Part shown: positions 55,587 through 64,000 of the stretch, one piece after another
Layout of the letters: each line of letters opens with the position of its first letter
Numbering within the stretch: the first letter of the stretch is position 1
Assembly: GCA_017398555.1 (NCBI GenBank)
Contig: JAFQFV010000026.1
Span: 1-64,000, forward strand
Direction: 5' to 3'
Length of the DNA stretch: 64,000 nt
Source: Alistipes sp.
Lineage (GTDB): Bacteria > Bacteroidota > Bacteroidia > Bacteroidales > Rikenellaceae
Notes under the pieces: model-generated
What the model saw: only the letters and a program-made list of their open reading frames with translations
Databases searched by the model: none
What the model was told of the DNA's origin: nothing
Translations under genes and position numbers: made by a program

Positions 55587-55614
55587 GGCTTTTAACAGAC
55601 TTTGACCTATACGA

Positions 55615-55648
55615 AAAATCCGCTGTAGCTCTACGGCGGATTTTTTTG
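55615..55648. terminator. Terminator of the glycogen cassette
   Basis: AAATCCGCTGTAG and CTACGGCGGATTT form a stem with one mismatch and a 2-base loop, followed by T7. The end of the T run forms the -33 TTTG of the next promoter. Confidence 0.85.
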
Positions 55649-55676
55649 TATTTTCGAGAGGGATTTTGTAACTTTG
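55645..55676 (+). promoter_or_regulatory. Promoter of the PHP phosphoesterase gene
   Basis: TTTG (55645-55648), 20 bp and TAACTTTG (55669-55676): a full match. The ATG at 55687 is only 10 bp beyond the -7 box, so the mRNA is nearly leaderless. Confidence 0.75.
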
Positions 55677-55686
55677 TTAAAAATCG

Positions 55687-56901
55687 ATGAGTATGAAACG
55701 AGCATTTTTTATCTCTCTGTTGGCTGTGGTGTGTCAGGGCGCTATGGCGCAGCAGTTCTACACAACCCAAAACTTTGAGCACGCTATCCGCTTCTTTAAT
55801 CGTCCGACGGAGCGTCGCGAGATTATCCTGCCGACTATTGACGGCTATACGCTCTACAAGGCTGATTTTCACACACATACGATATATTCTGATGGTGATG
55901 TTACCCCGCGTCAGCGAGTGCGTGAGGCGTGGTATGACGGTTTGGATATTGTGGCGATAACCGACCATCTGGAGATTCGTACCTACGAGAAATTTATGCT
56001 CAAGGTGCTCGCGCCGTACAACAAAACCGCAGTACCATTTAAGTACGAGCACGCAGGTATTGCCAACAAAAAGGATAAAAATGCCCCTGTGCTTGCCAAC
56101 CTCAATGCGGCTTATGACGAGGCGGTGTACTACACAGAGCGAGAAAATTTGCCGATTATGGTTGTTCGCGGAACGGAGATTTGGCGCAACACAAAGAACA
56201 TTGGCGAGTTCAACGCCCTCTTTATCTCCGACATTAACGCTATCTGCCATCCTGACCTGTTCGAGTCCTTCCGCAGGGTCAAGGAGCAGGGCGGACTGAT
56301 TATGCACAACCACCCGGGCTATACCCGCAAAACGACAGATATTGCCGAGGGGGAGCAGGCTCGCGCATACGAGGAGGGTTGGATTGACGGCGTAGAGGTT
56401 GTAAACAGCACCACTCTCTACCCACAAACTATCCGCCGTTGCATAGAACGTGGACTATTCATGGCGGCAAATAGCGATGCTCACAGACCAACCTCTCACG
56501 ATTGGGGTGCAAATAGTGAGTTTTTCCGCACAATGACCTTTGTTTTGGCAAAGAGTTGTACCGAGAAAGATATTAAGGAGGCCCTGAAAAAGGGGCGTAC
56601 AATAGGCTATATCGCCAATAATCTGGTGGGAGAAGAGAGTCTGCTTGACAAGTTCCTCAACCAGGCTGTCACCTGTCGTGTTGTTGCACAAAATAGTGAA
56701 AAAGGTACCCGCACATACAGCATTACAAACAACTGCTCGGTGCCATTTATCCTGCGTCGTGGGAACTCGATTTCACACCTCAAGCCATTCTCAACTCGCA
56801 ACTTTACATTGAATAATGGCAAAAAGCCGACCTTCGTTGTAGAGAATATGTGGCACGCAGACGAGCAGCACCCGACAATCGAGGTGGCTGTTGATAGATA
56901 G
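55687..56901 (+). CDS. Secreted PHP-domain phosphoesterase (Sb-PDE-like)
   Basis: A 404-residue protein with a signal peptide (about 1-21, ending AMAQ). The PHP metal site is complete: DFHTHTIYSDG near 59, AITDHLEIRTY near 96, MHNHPGYT near 203 and NSDAHRP near 261. A small C-terminal beta domain (about 310-404) follows. The layout resembles Sb-PDE-type phosphodiesterases, but the substrate cannot be read from sequence. The first start codon (55687) or the Met two codons later could be used. Confidence 0.85.
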   Translation: MSMKRAFFISLLAVVCQGAMAQQFYTTQNFEHAIRFFNRPTERREIILPTIDGYTLYKADFHTHTIYSDGDVTPRQRVREAWYDGLDIVAITDHLEIRTYEKFMLKVLAPYNKTAVPFKYEHAGIANKKDKNAPVLANLNAAYDEAVYYTERENLPIMVVRGTEIWRNTKNIGEFNALFISDINAICHPDLFESFRRVKEQGGLIMHNHPGYTRKTTDIAEGEQARAYEEGWIDGVEVVNSTTLYPQTIRRCIERGLFMAANSDAHRPTSHDWGANSEFFRTMTFVLAKSCTEKDIKEALKKGRTIGYIANNLVGEESLLDKFLNQAVTCRVVAQNSEKGTRTYSITNNCSVPFILRRGNSISHLKPFSTRNFTLNNGKKPTFVVENMWHADEQHPTIEVAVDR

Positions 56902-56907
56902 GCATTG

Positions 56908-57540
56908 CTACTTGAGCACAATCTCCTCAAGCGGGAGCTTCGGCACAAAGTGCACCCCCTCTTGACGGTAGTAGTTGTGTGACTCGCCCTCGGTAATAGC
57001 TACCATCTGAATCTTCTCGGCTCCCTTACCTATCGCAAGTATCAGCAACGGCTCGTACTGCAGCTCAAGTGCCTGCTGCACTGCGGCGTGGTCAAAAGCA
57101 CCGATACAGATGCCATTCAGACCTATCTCGGTCGCCTGTAGAAGCATTGTTTGCGCAACAATGCCGATATCCATATTGACATACTTATCCTCCGCTACGG
57201 TCGAGCAGATAACGATAAATGCACGCGGCTCTGTGCCGGGCAGCGGTAGTTTCATATCCCTCAGCGCGCCACCAAGGCGAATATGCGGCAGCACCTTATC
57301 AGCCTCGGCAGCAAGTACGGGGCGCAGGCGTAACACCTGCTGATTTCTTGCCGATGGACAGGCTGGAACAACCTCCATAATACGGCGCAACTGATCCTCT
57401 CGAACAACAAACGTGTTGTCATAACCGCGATAACTGCGATTTTTCGCCACGAGCTTGGCAAAGGTCATCGTGCGCTTTGGCGCGGCACTCTTACCCGCCA
57501 AAAAGTCCTCCATCTTCTTACCCAGATAGTTGTCAGCCAT
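56908..57540 (-). CDS. Nitroreductase family FMN oxidoreductase
   Basis: A 210-residue protein with the nitroreductase FMN segment AKNRSYRGYD (about 31-40), ACPSARNQQ near 62 and GLNGICIGAFD near 145. It lacks further marks to give a substrate; NAD(P)H-linked reduction of a quinone or nitro compound is typical. The start at 57540 lies 2 bp after the aminotransferase stop; an upstream start would overlap it. It ends 6 bp from the convergent PHP gene. Confidence 0.88.
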   Translation of the reverse strand: MADNYLGKKMEDFLAGKSAAPKRTMTFAKLVAKNRSYRGYDNTFVVREDQLRRIMEVVPACPSARNQQVLRLRPVLAAEADKVLPHIRLGGALRDMKLPLPGTEPRAFIVICSTVAEDKYVNMDIGIVAQTMLLQATEIGLNGICIGAFDHAAVQQALELQYEPLLILAIGKGAEKIQMVAITEGESHNYYRQEGVHFVPKLPLEEIVLK

Positions 57541-57542
57541 AC

Positions 57543-58751
57543 CTATAATGCATTTAGACATTCAACAATAAGCTCTACGCTGCCACAAATCTCCTCCTCA
57601 GAAATTGTCAGCGGCGGAGAGATACGGAAGGCTGTATCGCAATAGAGGAACCAATCGCTCAGAATACCCCTCTCGATAAACATATCCATAATCTTATAGA
57701 GTTTCTCGCTACTGCCAAGCTCAACAGCTAACAGCAATCCCGAGCGGCGAATCTCCACCACCTGCGGATGGTCTTTGAGCAATTTTTCATACAGAGCACC
57801 CTTTGCTTCTACCTGCTCAACGACCTTATTATCAAGCAGATACCTTGTTGCCGCAAGACCCGCAGCACAGCAGACAGGGTGTCCGCCGAATGTGGTTATA
57901 TGACCCAAAACGGGGTTGTGTTGCAGGGTGCTCATAATCTCGTTTGAGCTGACAAAAGCACCCAACGGCATACCGCCACCAAAGGCCTTGGCAAGGGTTA
58001 CAATATCGGGAGTGACACCATACTTCTGCATGGCGAACATCTCACCACTACGACCCATACCCACCTGTATCTCATCGAAAATCAGCAGCGCACCAACCTC
58101 TGTGCATCGTGCTCGAAGTACCTGCAGATAACCTTCAGCCGGCACTCTTACACCCGCCTCGCCCTGCACAGGCTCACACAGCACGCAGGCTGTACGCTCG
58201 GTAATCTGCAGTAAATCCTCAAAATTGTTGTACTCTATCGCCTTACAATCGGGCAGCAGTGGGCGGAAGGCATTTTTCCACTCCTCCCCCTCCGGGAAGC
58301 CCATCATACTCATCGCACCGTGTGTAGAGCCGTGATATGCTCGGCGCATAGATATCATCTCCGTTCTGCCGGTATAGCGTTTTGCAAGTTTCAGTGCACC
58401 TTCGACAGCTTCGGCACCGGAATTGAGGAAGTAGATACTACTCAGAGGTTCCGGCAGCAGCGAGGCGATAAGTGTTGCGTACTCCACTTGAGGTCGCTCC
58501 ACCATCTCGCCATAGACCATAATGTGCATATAATCCCGTGCCTGACGGCATACTGCCTCAACAACGGCGGGGTTTGCGTGGCCCACATTACTTACCGAAA
58601 CGCCCGAAATAAGGTCGTAGTAGCGCTTACCCTCCGGGGTGTAGAAATAGACACCCTCTGCGCGCTCGACAGTGATAAGTTGCGGAGCGGGAGAGGTCTG
58701 TCCGACATGTGCCAAAAACTGCTTGCGAAGTATCTGATTTTGAGTTTTCAT
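57543..58751 (-). CDS. Class III PLP aminotransferase
   Basis: A 402-residue fold type I enzyme. The family signature LLIFDEIQVGMGRSGEMFAM is present, the PLP Lys is in TLAKAFGGGMPLGAF (about residue 255), and NSGAEAVEGALKLA and AYHGSTHGAMS bind phosphate and PLP. It resembles acetylornithine/ornithine-type transaminases, but the substrate is open. I use the ATG at 58751 (MKTQNQILRKQF); a longer in-frame run reaches 58949 across the SDR start on the other strand and lacks homology. Confidence 0.88.
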   Translation of the reverse strand: MKTQNQILRKQFLAHVGQTSPAPQLITVERAEGVYFYTPEGKRYYDLISGVSVSNVGHANPAVVEAVCRQARDYMHIMVYGEMVERPQVEYATLIASLLPEPLSSIYFLNSGAEAVEGALKLAKRYTGRTEMISMRRAYHGSTHGAMSMMGFPEGEEWKNAFRPLLPDCKAIEYNNFEDLLQITERTACVLCEPVQGEAGVRVPAEGYLQVLRARCTEVGALLIFDEIQVGMGRSGEMFAMQKYGVTPDIVTLAKAFGGGMPLGAFVSSNEIMSTLQHNPVLGHITTFGGHPVCCAAGLAATRYLLDNKVVEQVEAKGALYEKLLKDHPQVVEIRRSGLLLAVELGSSEKLYKIMDMFIERGILSDWFLYCDTAFRISPPLTISEEEICGSVELIVECLNAL

Positions 58752-58830
58752 AAAAAAAACATACATTTGCTGCTGTAAAAATACTAAAAAAACTCTTTGC
58801 ATTCGACTGTGAGTGTGAAAAATGTGTGTT

Positions 58831-59652
58831 ATGGGAAAGTTTAATGACAAAAGAGTGCTTATAACCGGCGGAGCGTCGGGTATAGGGCGAATTATGGGCG
58901 CAATTGCGCTGGAGAGGGGTGCTGCGGCGCTTGTAATCTGAGATATCAATCAGGCAAATATCGATGCGACGGTTGCCGAGCTGAAGGCAAAGGGCAATGT
59001 GGCAGGTTATCGTGTAGATATATCGGATGACAAAGCGGTGGCAGAGAGATATAGCCGAGTGAAGGCCGAGGTGGGCGATATCGATATCTTGATTAACTGC
59101 GCAGGTATCATTACAAGCAACAAGACCTTCGATTGCTGTACCACAGATGAGATTCATCGCACAATGGCTATCAACGCCGTTGCCCCAATGGTCGTTGCGC
59201 TACAGGTTCTTCCGGATATGGTCGCCCGAAATAGTGGACATATCTGCACCATCGCCTCTGCGGGAGGTATGATTTCAAATCCAAAGATGAGTGTCTATGC
59301 TGCAAGCAAGTGGGCAGCTATCGGTTGGTCGGACTCGGTCAGAATAGAGTTGGAGGAGATGAAGAGCAATGTCAAGATAACAACCATTGCTCCGTACTAC
59401 ATTACAACAGGTATGTTTAATGGCGTACAGTCACGCGTTCTCCCGCTGCTCAAACCCGAATATGCCGCAAAGCAAATTATAAGAGCGATTGAGAAGAATA
59501 CTCGCTTTAAGGTACTTATGCGTTGGATTCCTATTCCGCATCACTTTATACGACTGATGCAGGGATTGCTGCCAACAAGGCTCTTTGATTGGCTCTTTGG
59601 TCAAGTTTTTGGTATTTACCACACAATGGATAACTTTACAGGAAGAAAATAA
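58831..59652 (+). pseudogene. Short-chain dehydrogenase/reductase gene broken by an in-frame TGA
   Basis: The frame from ATG 58831 encodes an SDR: cofactor motif ITGGASGIGR, NCAGIITSN (NNAG-type) and the catalytic YAASKWA. Codon 37 (58939-58941) is TGA where related SDRs have Trp or another residue in a VIxDIN strand; one base (TGG to TGA) would explain it. Downstream sequence keeps the same frame with no further stops to the TAA at 59650-59652, which overlaps the ALDH ATG. The break looks recent, or is a sequencing error. Restart at the GTG at 58999 would lack the cofactor motif. Other genes here end in TGA, so recoding is unlikely. Confidence 0.85.
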
Positions 59653-61034
59653 TGGCTATTACAAACACCCCTACCGAGCAAATTGTACGGATAGTATCTG
59701 CTCAACGAGCATTTTTTCGTAGCGGACAGACCCTCGATATAGAGTATCGTCTATCTGCCTTACGAGCTTTGAAAGCTGCACTTAAAAAGTGGGAGAAGCC
59801 ACTTGCAGAGGCACTATGGAAGGATCTGCACAAATCCTACGAGGAGGCATATCTGACAGAGCTTAGCATTGTTTTGGGCGAGATTGACAACCATATCAGC
59901 CATCTGAAGGGTTGGGCATCACCAAAGCGCTGCTCAACACCTCTCAAGATGTTCCCTTCACGCAGCAAGACCATCAGCGAGCCACTCGGCTGCTCACTTA
60001 TCATCGCTCCGTGGAACTACCCTGTACAGCTGCTGCTCAACCCACTTGTTGGTGCTATTTCGGCAGGTTGCACAGCCATTCTCAAGCCATCACCTTACGT
60101 AGAGAGTGTCTCAAAAGTAATCGAGGAGCTTATCCGCGAGACCTTTAACGAGAACTATATCGCCGTTGTTCAGGGAAATCGCGATGTCAATACAGCTCTG
60201 CTTGAGCAGCGTTACGACCTGATTTTCTTCACCGGCAGTCCGTCACTCGGTCGCAAGGTTATGGCTGCGGCATCAAAGAATTTGACCCCTGTAGTGCTTG
60301 AGTTGGGAGGTAAGAGCCCATGTATTGTCGATAGCAGTGCAAATATTGCAACCGTCGCCCGCCGTATAGCTTGGGGAAAGAGCCTAAATGCCGGTCAGAC
60401 TTGCATTGCGCCCGACTATCTGCTTGTACACAAGTCTGTTAAGAGCCAGCTTATAGAGGCGCTCGGTCGAGAGTTCCGTTCGCTGCTGGGAGAGAATCCG
60501 AAGCAGTGCAACCACTTTGTACGTATTGTGAATGACAAGGCCTTTGACCGCCTTGTGGGCTATCTTGAGGGTGCAGATATCGTCTTTGGCGGAGAGTATG
60601 ATAAGGCCGAGCGATTTATCACCCCAACCATTGTAGATAATGTTAATCCCGACTCGCCGATAATGCAGGAGGAGATTTTTGGCCCGATATTTCCTATCGT
60701 TACCTTTGGGGATATTGCGGAGGCTGTAGAGTTTGTCACAAAGCGTGAAAAGCCGCTTGCCCTCTACTATTTTGGAGATGATAAGAGTGCGAAGTATGTT
60801 CTCAAGCACACCTCGTCGGGCGGTGCCTGCGTAAATGATACCATTATGCACATTGCCAATGAGAGATTGCCATTTGGTGGCGTCGGCAACTCAGGTATCT
60901 CATCTTACCACGGCATAGAGTCCTTCAAGGTCTTCTCACACCGCCGCGCTGTGGTGACAACACCGACCTGGATAGATATACCTTTTAGGTATATGCCGTA
61001 CAAGATGTTCTCGTTAGTCAAGAAGTTACTGTAG
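59652..61034 (+). CDS. Aldehyde dehydrogenase family protein
   Basis: A 460-residue NAD(P)-dependent aldehyde dehydrogenase of the class 3-like group: FFTGSPSLGRKVMAAA, catalytic Glu in LELGGKSP (about 216) and Cys in NAGQTCIAPDY (about 250). It ends with a hydrophobic/basic tail (PFRYMPYKMFSLVKKLL) as in membrane-associated fatty aldehyde dehydrogenases. Its ATG overlaps the SDR stop (TAATG), so translation was probably coupled to the broken gene. It converges on the small membrane gene with 9 bp of overlap. Confidence 0.9.
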   Translation: MAITNTPTEQIVRIVSAQRAFFRSGQTLDIEYRLSALRALKAALKKWEKPLAEALWKDLHKSYEEAYLTELSIVLGEIDNHISHLKGWASPKRCSTPLKMFPSRSKTISEPLGCSLIIAPWNYPVQLLLNPLVGAISAGCTAILKPSPYVESVSKVIEELIRETFNENYIAVVQGNRDVNTALLEQRYDLIFFTGSPSLGRKVMAAASKNLTPVVLELGGKSPCIVDSSANIATVARRIAWGKSLNAGQTCIAPDYLLVHKSVKSQLIEALGREFRSLLGENPKQCNHFVRIVNDKAFDRLVGYLEGADIVFGGEYDKAERFITPTIVDNVNPDSPIMQEEIFGPIFPIVTFGDIAEAVEFVTKREKPLALYYFGDDKSAKYVLKHTSSGGACVNDTIMHIANERLPFGGVGNSGISSYHGIESFKVFSHRRAVVTTPTWIDIPFRYMPYKMFSLVKKLL

Positions 61035-61220
61035 AGGCTCTACGGTAGATAGCTCAACAGAGTCCGGCTCAATAGTCAATGAGTCGGGCTCTGTTATTTC
61101 AACGCTCTTCTCCGCCTTTATCGGCAGTAAAGTATGGGTATTTGGGCGGTTGATAGCTGCAAAGACCACAGCCACCACCGCACAGATAAGCAGAAGTATG
61201 TAGATTGTCTTTTTAATCAT
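61026..61220 (-). CDS. Small single-pass membrane protein
   Basis: A 64-residue protein: Lys-rich N terminus (MIKKTIY), one hydrophobic helix (about 7-24, ILLLICAVVAVVFAA) and an acidic tail with repeated EPDS motifs. Its ATG overlaps the S41 stop by 8 bp (ATGATTAA), so it is coupled to that protease. No known family. The short length, overlap at both ends and absence of a known domain keep this moderate. Confidence 0.55.
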   Translation of the reverse strand: MIKKTIYILLLICAVVAVVFAAINRPNTHTLLPIKAEKSVEITEPDSLTIEPDSVELSTVEPLQ

Positions 61221-62832
61221 TGCTCTCAAGTGTTTTTATTGCCGTCAGCAGGGCATTATCAATAGGCGAGATAAAGTAGTAGAAGGCGCTGCTGTCAAAC
61301 TCCGAGTTTCGAGCGATATATGCCTTCAGCTGAGCCTCCATAATCTTACGCGAGGTGGATATCTGACCCCAATTAGGCTTCACGCCGCTCTTTGCAGCGT
61401 AATCCACAAAGCGGTTGAACATACCCTTATCCTGCTTAAACATACGCTCAATATCTGCCAACGAACGCGCCTCCGAGAGCTGCTTGCGGTGGGAATCGGC
61501 ATACTCGATAGTGTAGCGATAGAGGATATTGCGACCCGACACCTCAAAGTAGTACTTCGTCATATTGGTCGTATCGAGCGGAATAAATATATCCGGCATA
61601 ATACCGCCACCGCCATAGACCGTCTTACCCTTCGGAGTGACAAACTTCAGCGAATCGGCAAAGTGGATACTGTCAGCCGAGAAGAACTCATTGTGCTTGT
61701 AGCGGTTTACAATATCCATATTGTACTGCTCCTCATCGCCTGCTATGTACGGTTTTTGTATCGAACGACCTGTCGGGGTAAAGTACTTGGCAACCGTCAG
61801 ACGCATCGCAGAGCCATCCGCAAATGGAATTTGCGACTGCACAAGACCCTTACCAAAGCTGCGACGACCGATAATTGTTCCGCGATCGTTATCCTGCAAC
61901 GCTCCTGCAAGAATCTCACTTGACGAGGCACTGCTCTCGTCAATAAGCACAGCGATATTGAGATCTGTAGCGCTACCGCGACCGTCACTATGCTGGCGAA
62001 TCTGCTTCTTATTGCGATCCTCTGTATAGACAATCAGCTTACCCTGCTCCAGAAACTCGTTGGCAATAAGTATCGCCTGATCCAAAAATCCGCCGGAGTT
62101 ACCTCGAAGGTCGAGGATAAGGTCTGTCATACCCTGCTTGCGGAGGGTGTCAATAGCACTCTTTATCTCACGATGTGAGGTGCGGGCAAACTGTGAGAGG
62201 CGGATAAAACCAATCTTTTCTCTAAGCATCACCGTCGCCTCAACGCTATGCAGAGGAATAGCATCGCGGGTAACGGTTACAACAATCGGCTCGGCGATAC
62301 CTTTACGCTCCAACGACAACTCAACCTGCGAACCACGACGACCACGCAGGCGCTTCATCACCTCCGTCTGCGCCATCTTCTGACCTGCAATAAGGGTGTC
62401 ATTGACCTTTATTATTCGGTCACCGGCTGCAATGCCCGCCTTTTGGCTCGGTCCCGAAGGGATGACATTGAGGACAATGACCGTGTCGGTTGCCATATTA
62501 AAGACAATGCCGATACCGTCAAACTCGCCCTGCAGCGGCTCCTCAACCTGCTTGAACTCCCTTGCAGGGATATATGAGGAGTGGGGGTCCAGCTCCTTAA
62601 GTATCGCAGGAATGGCAAGCTCGGCGATAGAGTCTGCTGTCAGTGGCTCGATATAGTCGTTGCCAATGTAGCTGACCGCTCTGCTGAGTTTGTCATTCAT
62701 CCGCGAGCCGACAAGGATATTTATCTGGCCCTCGGTGAGCTGTCTGCCGTATCTATGGCCGAATATCCACCCCATAAGGAAGATGGATATTACGACAAGG
62801 GCCGGCAGAGCGTATTTCTGGAGTAGTTTCAT
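61213..62832 (-). CDS. S41 family C-terminal processing peptidase
   Basis: A 539-residue periplasmic protease: membrane anchor (about 7-25, LPALVVISIFLMGWIFG), PDZ domain (about 90-170; GIGIVFN, AGIAAGDRIIKVND) and the S41 catalytic fold with the nucleophile in IDESSASSSEI (about 307) and the Lys in RRSFGKGLVQSQ (about 332). The long C-terminal tail (about 430-539) is typical of Bacteroidota Ctp proteins. It follows the DUF3078 gene by 20 bp. Such proteases trim envelope proteins; the target is unknown. Confidence 0.92.
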   Translation of the reverse strand: MKLLQKYALPALVVISIFLMGWIFGHRYGRQLTEGQINILVGSRMNDKLSRAVSYIGNDYIEPLTADSIAELAIPAILKELDPHSSYIPAREFKQVEEPLQGEFDGIGIVFNMATDTVIVLNVIPSGPSQKAGIAAGDRIIKVNDTLIAGQKMAQTEVMKRLRGRRGSQVELSLERKGIAEPIVVTVTRDAIPLHSVEATVMLREKIGFIRLSQFARTSHREIKSAIDTLRKQGMTDLILDLRGNSGGFLDQAILIANEFLEQGKLIVYTEDRNKKQIRQHSDGRGSATDLNIAVLIDESSASSSEILAGALQDNDRGTIIGRRSFGKGLVQSQIPFADGSAMRLTVAKYFTPTGRSIQKPYIAGDEEQYNMDIVNRYKHNEFFSADSIHFADSLKFVTPKGKTVYGGGGIMPDIFIPLDTTNMTKYYFEVSGRNILYRYTIEYADSHRKQLSEARSLADIERMFKQDKGMFNRFVDYAAKSGVKPNWGQISTSRKIMEAQLKAYIARNSEFDSSAFYYFISPIDNALLTAIKTLESND

Positions 62833-62852
62833 CCTGAAATATATGCCTCAGA

Positions 62853-63971
62853 TTACTTATTCTTGAAAGTGTAGCTCAAACCTACGCCGAGCACAATCTG
62901 TGTCTGGATAGACTTGCACTGAGCCTTGTTGTAGTAGAGCTGGCAGTAGAACTGTGTAGAGAAGTACTTTGAAGCCTTGATGTCGATAGTGTGCTCCCAA
63001 CGAACATTTGGCGCAATGTGCTCAATCTCATAGCCGCCCTTCTTCGCCTTGTTCTGCTGTGCAATCTCATTTACCCAACCGTAGAATGAGTAGAGAGTGG
63101 TACGGTAGCGGAGGAAGTTGTTCTTACCGAAAGATTTGTCGAAATCGACCTGAATAGAAGAACCACCCTCATAACGAGAGTTTCTATCCTCAATAGTCAA
63201 ACCATATACATACGGAGTGTTGAGCTGTGCCTGAGTTACATCTGCACCAAAACGGTTGTCAAAGCTGATTGCACCGGCAAACTTATCGTCAAAGAACTGA
63301 CGCATAACAGTCTCGCTGGTCACATAGGTTGCACTCATAGAGATAGGCGCAATGTTAATCTTGATTGGGAACTTCGGCTTAGGGCAAACGTAAGTAACAC
63401 CGACAGATACATTAAGGTATGCCGGAGAGAAGAAACGGCTAACGCGCTGATTGCTGCCGTTGATACCGTTTGCAAACTGCGAACGAAGAGATGCAATAGC
63501 ACCCACATTCCACTCGTCGGTAATCTTGTATGCAGGAGCAGTTGAGAGGAACCACTCATCCTGGCTCTTTGTCCACTCCTTAGCCTTGTTGGTCACACCG
63601 AGCTTACCTGTTGCCTTGTTGTCAATGGTAAACACACCCTTCTTGTAGTTGTGAGTGAAGAGGAAGTTGGCAATACCTGTAACAGAGTTTGTGGAACCAT
63701 TCACGCTCTGCCACTTGCTGTTGAAGTTGGTCAGCGAACCTGTAATACCCGCATTTACCTCGATAGTATTTCTCTCCTTGCGGATAGCAGCACGCTCTAC
63801 ACGCTTCTGAGCATCACTCGACTGATACTCGATATCTACCTGCTCAGTCTTTACGCGGTCATTAAATGTAGCCTCAGCCTTTGGAGTAGCCGAATTTACA
63901 GAAACCTGAGCTGTTGAAGTTGCAACGGTCATAATGGTTGCAACGAGGGTCAAAATGTAAAATTTCTTCAT
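62853..63971 (-). CDS. DUF3078-type outer-membrane protein
   Basis: A 372-residue protein with a signal peptide (1-21, ending STAQ) and then alternating aromatic strands (GITGSLTNFNSKWQ, NFLFTHNYKKG, KASKYFSTQFYCQL) ending in YTFKNK, as in a beta-barrel. It resembles DUF3078 proteins of Bacteroidota; the function is unknown. Codon use is strongly biased, like that of abundant proteins. Its promoter would lie beyond or at the window edge; it heads an operon with the S41 protease. Confidence 0.8.
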   Translation of the reverse strand: MKKFYILTLVATIMTVATSTAQVSVNSATPKAEATFNDRVKTEQVDIEYQSSDAQKRVERAAIRKERNTIEVNAGITGSLTNFNSKWQSVNGSTNSVTGIANFLFTHNYKKGVFTIDNKATGKLGVTNKAKEWTKSQDEWFLSTAPAYKITDEWNVGAIASLRSQFANGINGSNQRVSRFFSPAYLNVSVGVTYVCPKPKFPIKINIAPISMSATYVTSETVMRQFFDDKFAGAISFDNRFGADVTQAQLNTPYVYGLTIEDRNSRYEGGSSIQVDFDKSFGKNNFLRYRTTLYSFYGWVNEIAQQNKAKKGGYEIEHIAPNVRWEHTIDIKASKYFSTQFYCQLYYNKAQCKSIQTQIVLGVGLSYTFKNK

Positions 63972-64000
63972 ATCTCTAATGTTGTAAATTTGTTCGATTA

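Noticed and set aside
55570..56427. Minus-strand frame opposite the PHP gene
   Set aside because: Covers the PHP promoter and terminator of the glycogen cassette and lacks motifs.
58939..58941. TGA as a recoded codon (selenocysteine or Trp) in the SDR gene
   Set aside because: Several genes here (for example the TPR gene at 5696) end in TGA, no SECIS-like hairpin follows, and SDRs do not need Sec there.
1..64000. tRNA, rRNA, CRISPR arrays, insertion sequences or prophage genes
   Set aside because: Scanned the intergenic regions by eye; no cloverleaf, regular spacer array, transposase, integrase or phage structural gene found.

Overview
The window reads as a chromosomal segment of a Bacteroidota bacterium, order Bacteroidales (possibly near Alistipes/Rikenellaceae; the family level is a guess). 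The evidence is many promoters of the Bacteroidota form (TTTG, 19-20 bp, TAnnTTTG), few Shine-Dalgarno sequences, Mfa1/Mfa2-type fimbriae with DUF3575, DUF3868 and DUF4906 partners, an ATP-type PEP carboxykinase, a DUF3078 protein and a glycogen cassette built on a glycogen synthase-phosphorylase fusion. I see no tRNA, rRNA, CRISPR array, insertion sequence or prophage gene.

Layout. 1-542: gene-free and crowded with short palindromes, ending in a 124-bp hairpin element that abuts the patatin-phospholipase stop codon. 2.9-9.1 kb: pheS, then TPR protein, EnvC-like LytM protein, ybeY and mnmG. 9.1-15.8 kb: ilvE, metG, mrp, nadA and mnmA. Two perfect 16-bp parS (ParB-binding) palindromes flank ilvE, and the AT-rich gene-free stretch 13432-13787 is a candidate replication origin. 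16.1-27.9 kb: a seven-gene fimbrial operon behind a textbook promoter. 27.9-33.5 kb: a PEGA-repeat protein, an LPP20-like protein, an AraC regulator and a small duplicated lipoprotein. 33.7-39.8 kb: panE, an AraC regulator with a C-terminal AT-hook, a MurNAc salvage pair (sugar kinase-MurQ fusion plus Na+:solute symporter) and an ArgR-type repressor. 39.9-46.4 kb: nadB, prfC, pckA and a HemW-like radical SAM gene; two large palindromic elements lie between the convergent prfC and pckA. 46.5-55.6 kb: a four-gene glycogen cassette. 55.7-64 kb: a PHP phosphoesterase, a nitroreductase, a class III aminotransferase, an SDR gene broken by an in-frame TGA, an aldehyde dehydrogenase, a small membrane protein, an S41 protease and a DUF3078 protein.

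Themes. Several genes are fusions (kinase-MurQ; glycogen synthase-phosphorylase). Intergenic space is economical: three times a terminator hairpin runs directly into the -33 TTTG of the next promoter. Large imperfect palindromes sit right after stop codons, and two copies of one family share sequence while their central stems differ by paired changes, which argues that the folded form is selected. The most notable observations are the parS pair with the nearby origin candidate, the covarying stop-codon-abutting palindromes, the sugar kinase-MurQ/symporter salvage unit and the fimbrial operon.
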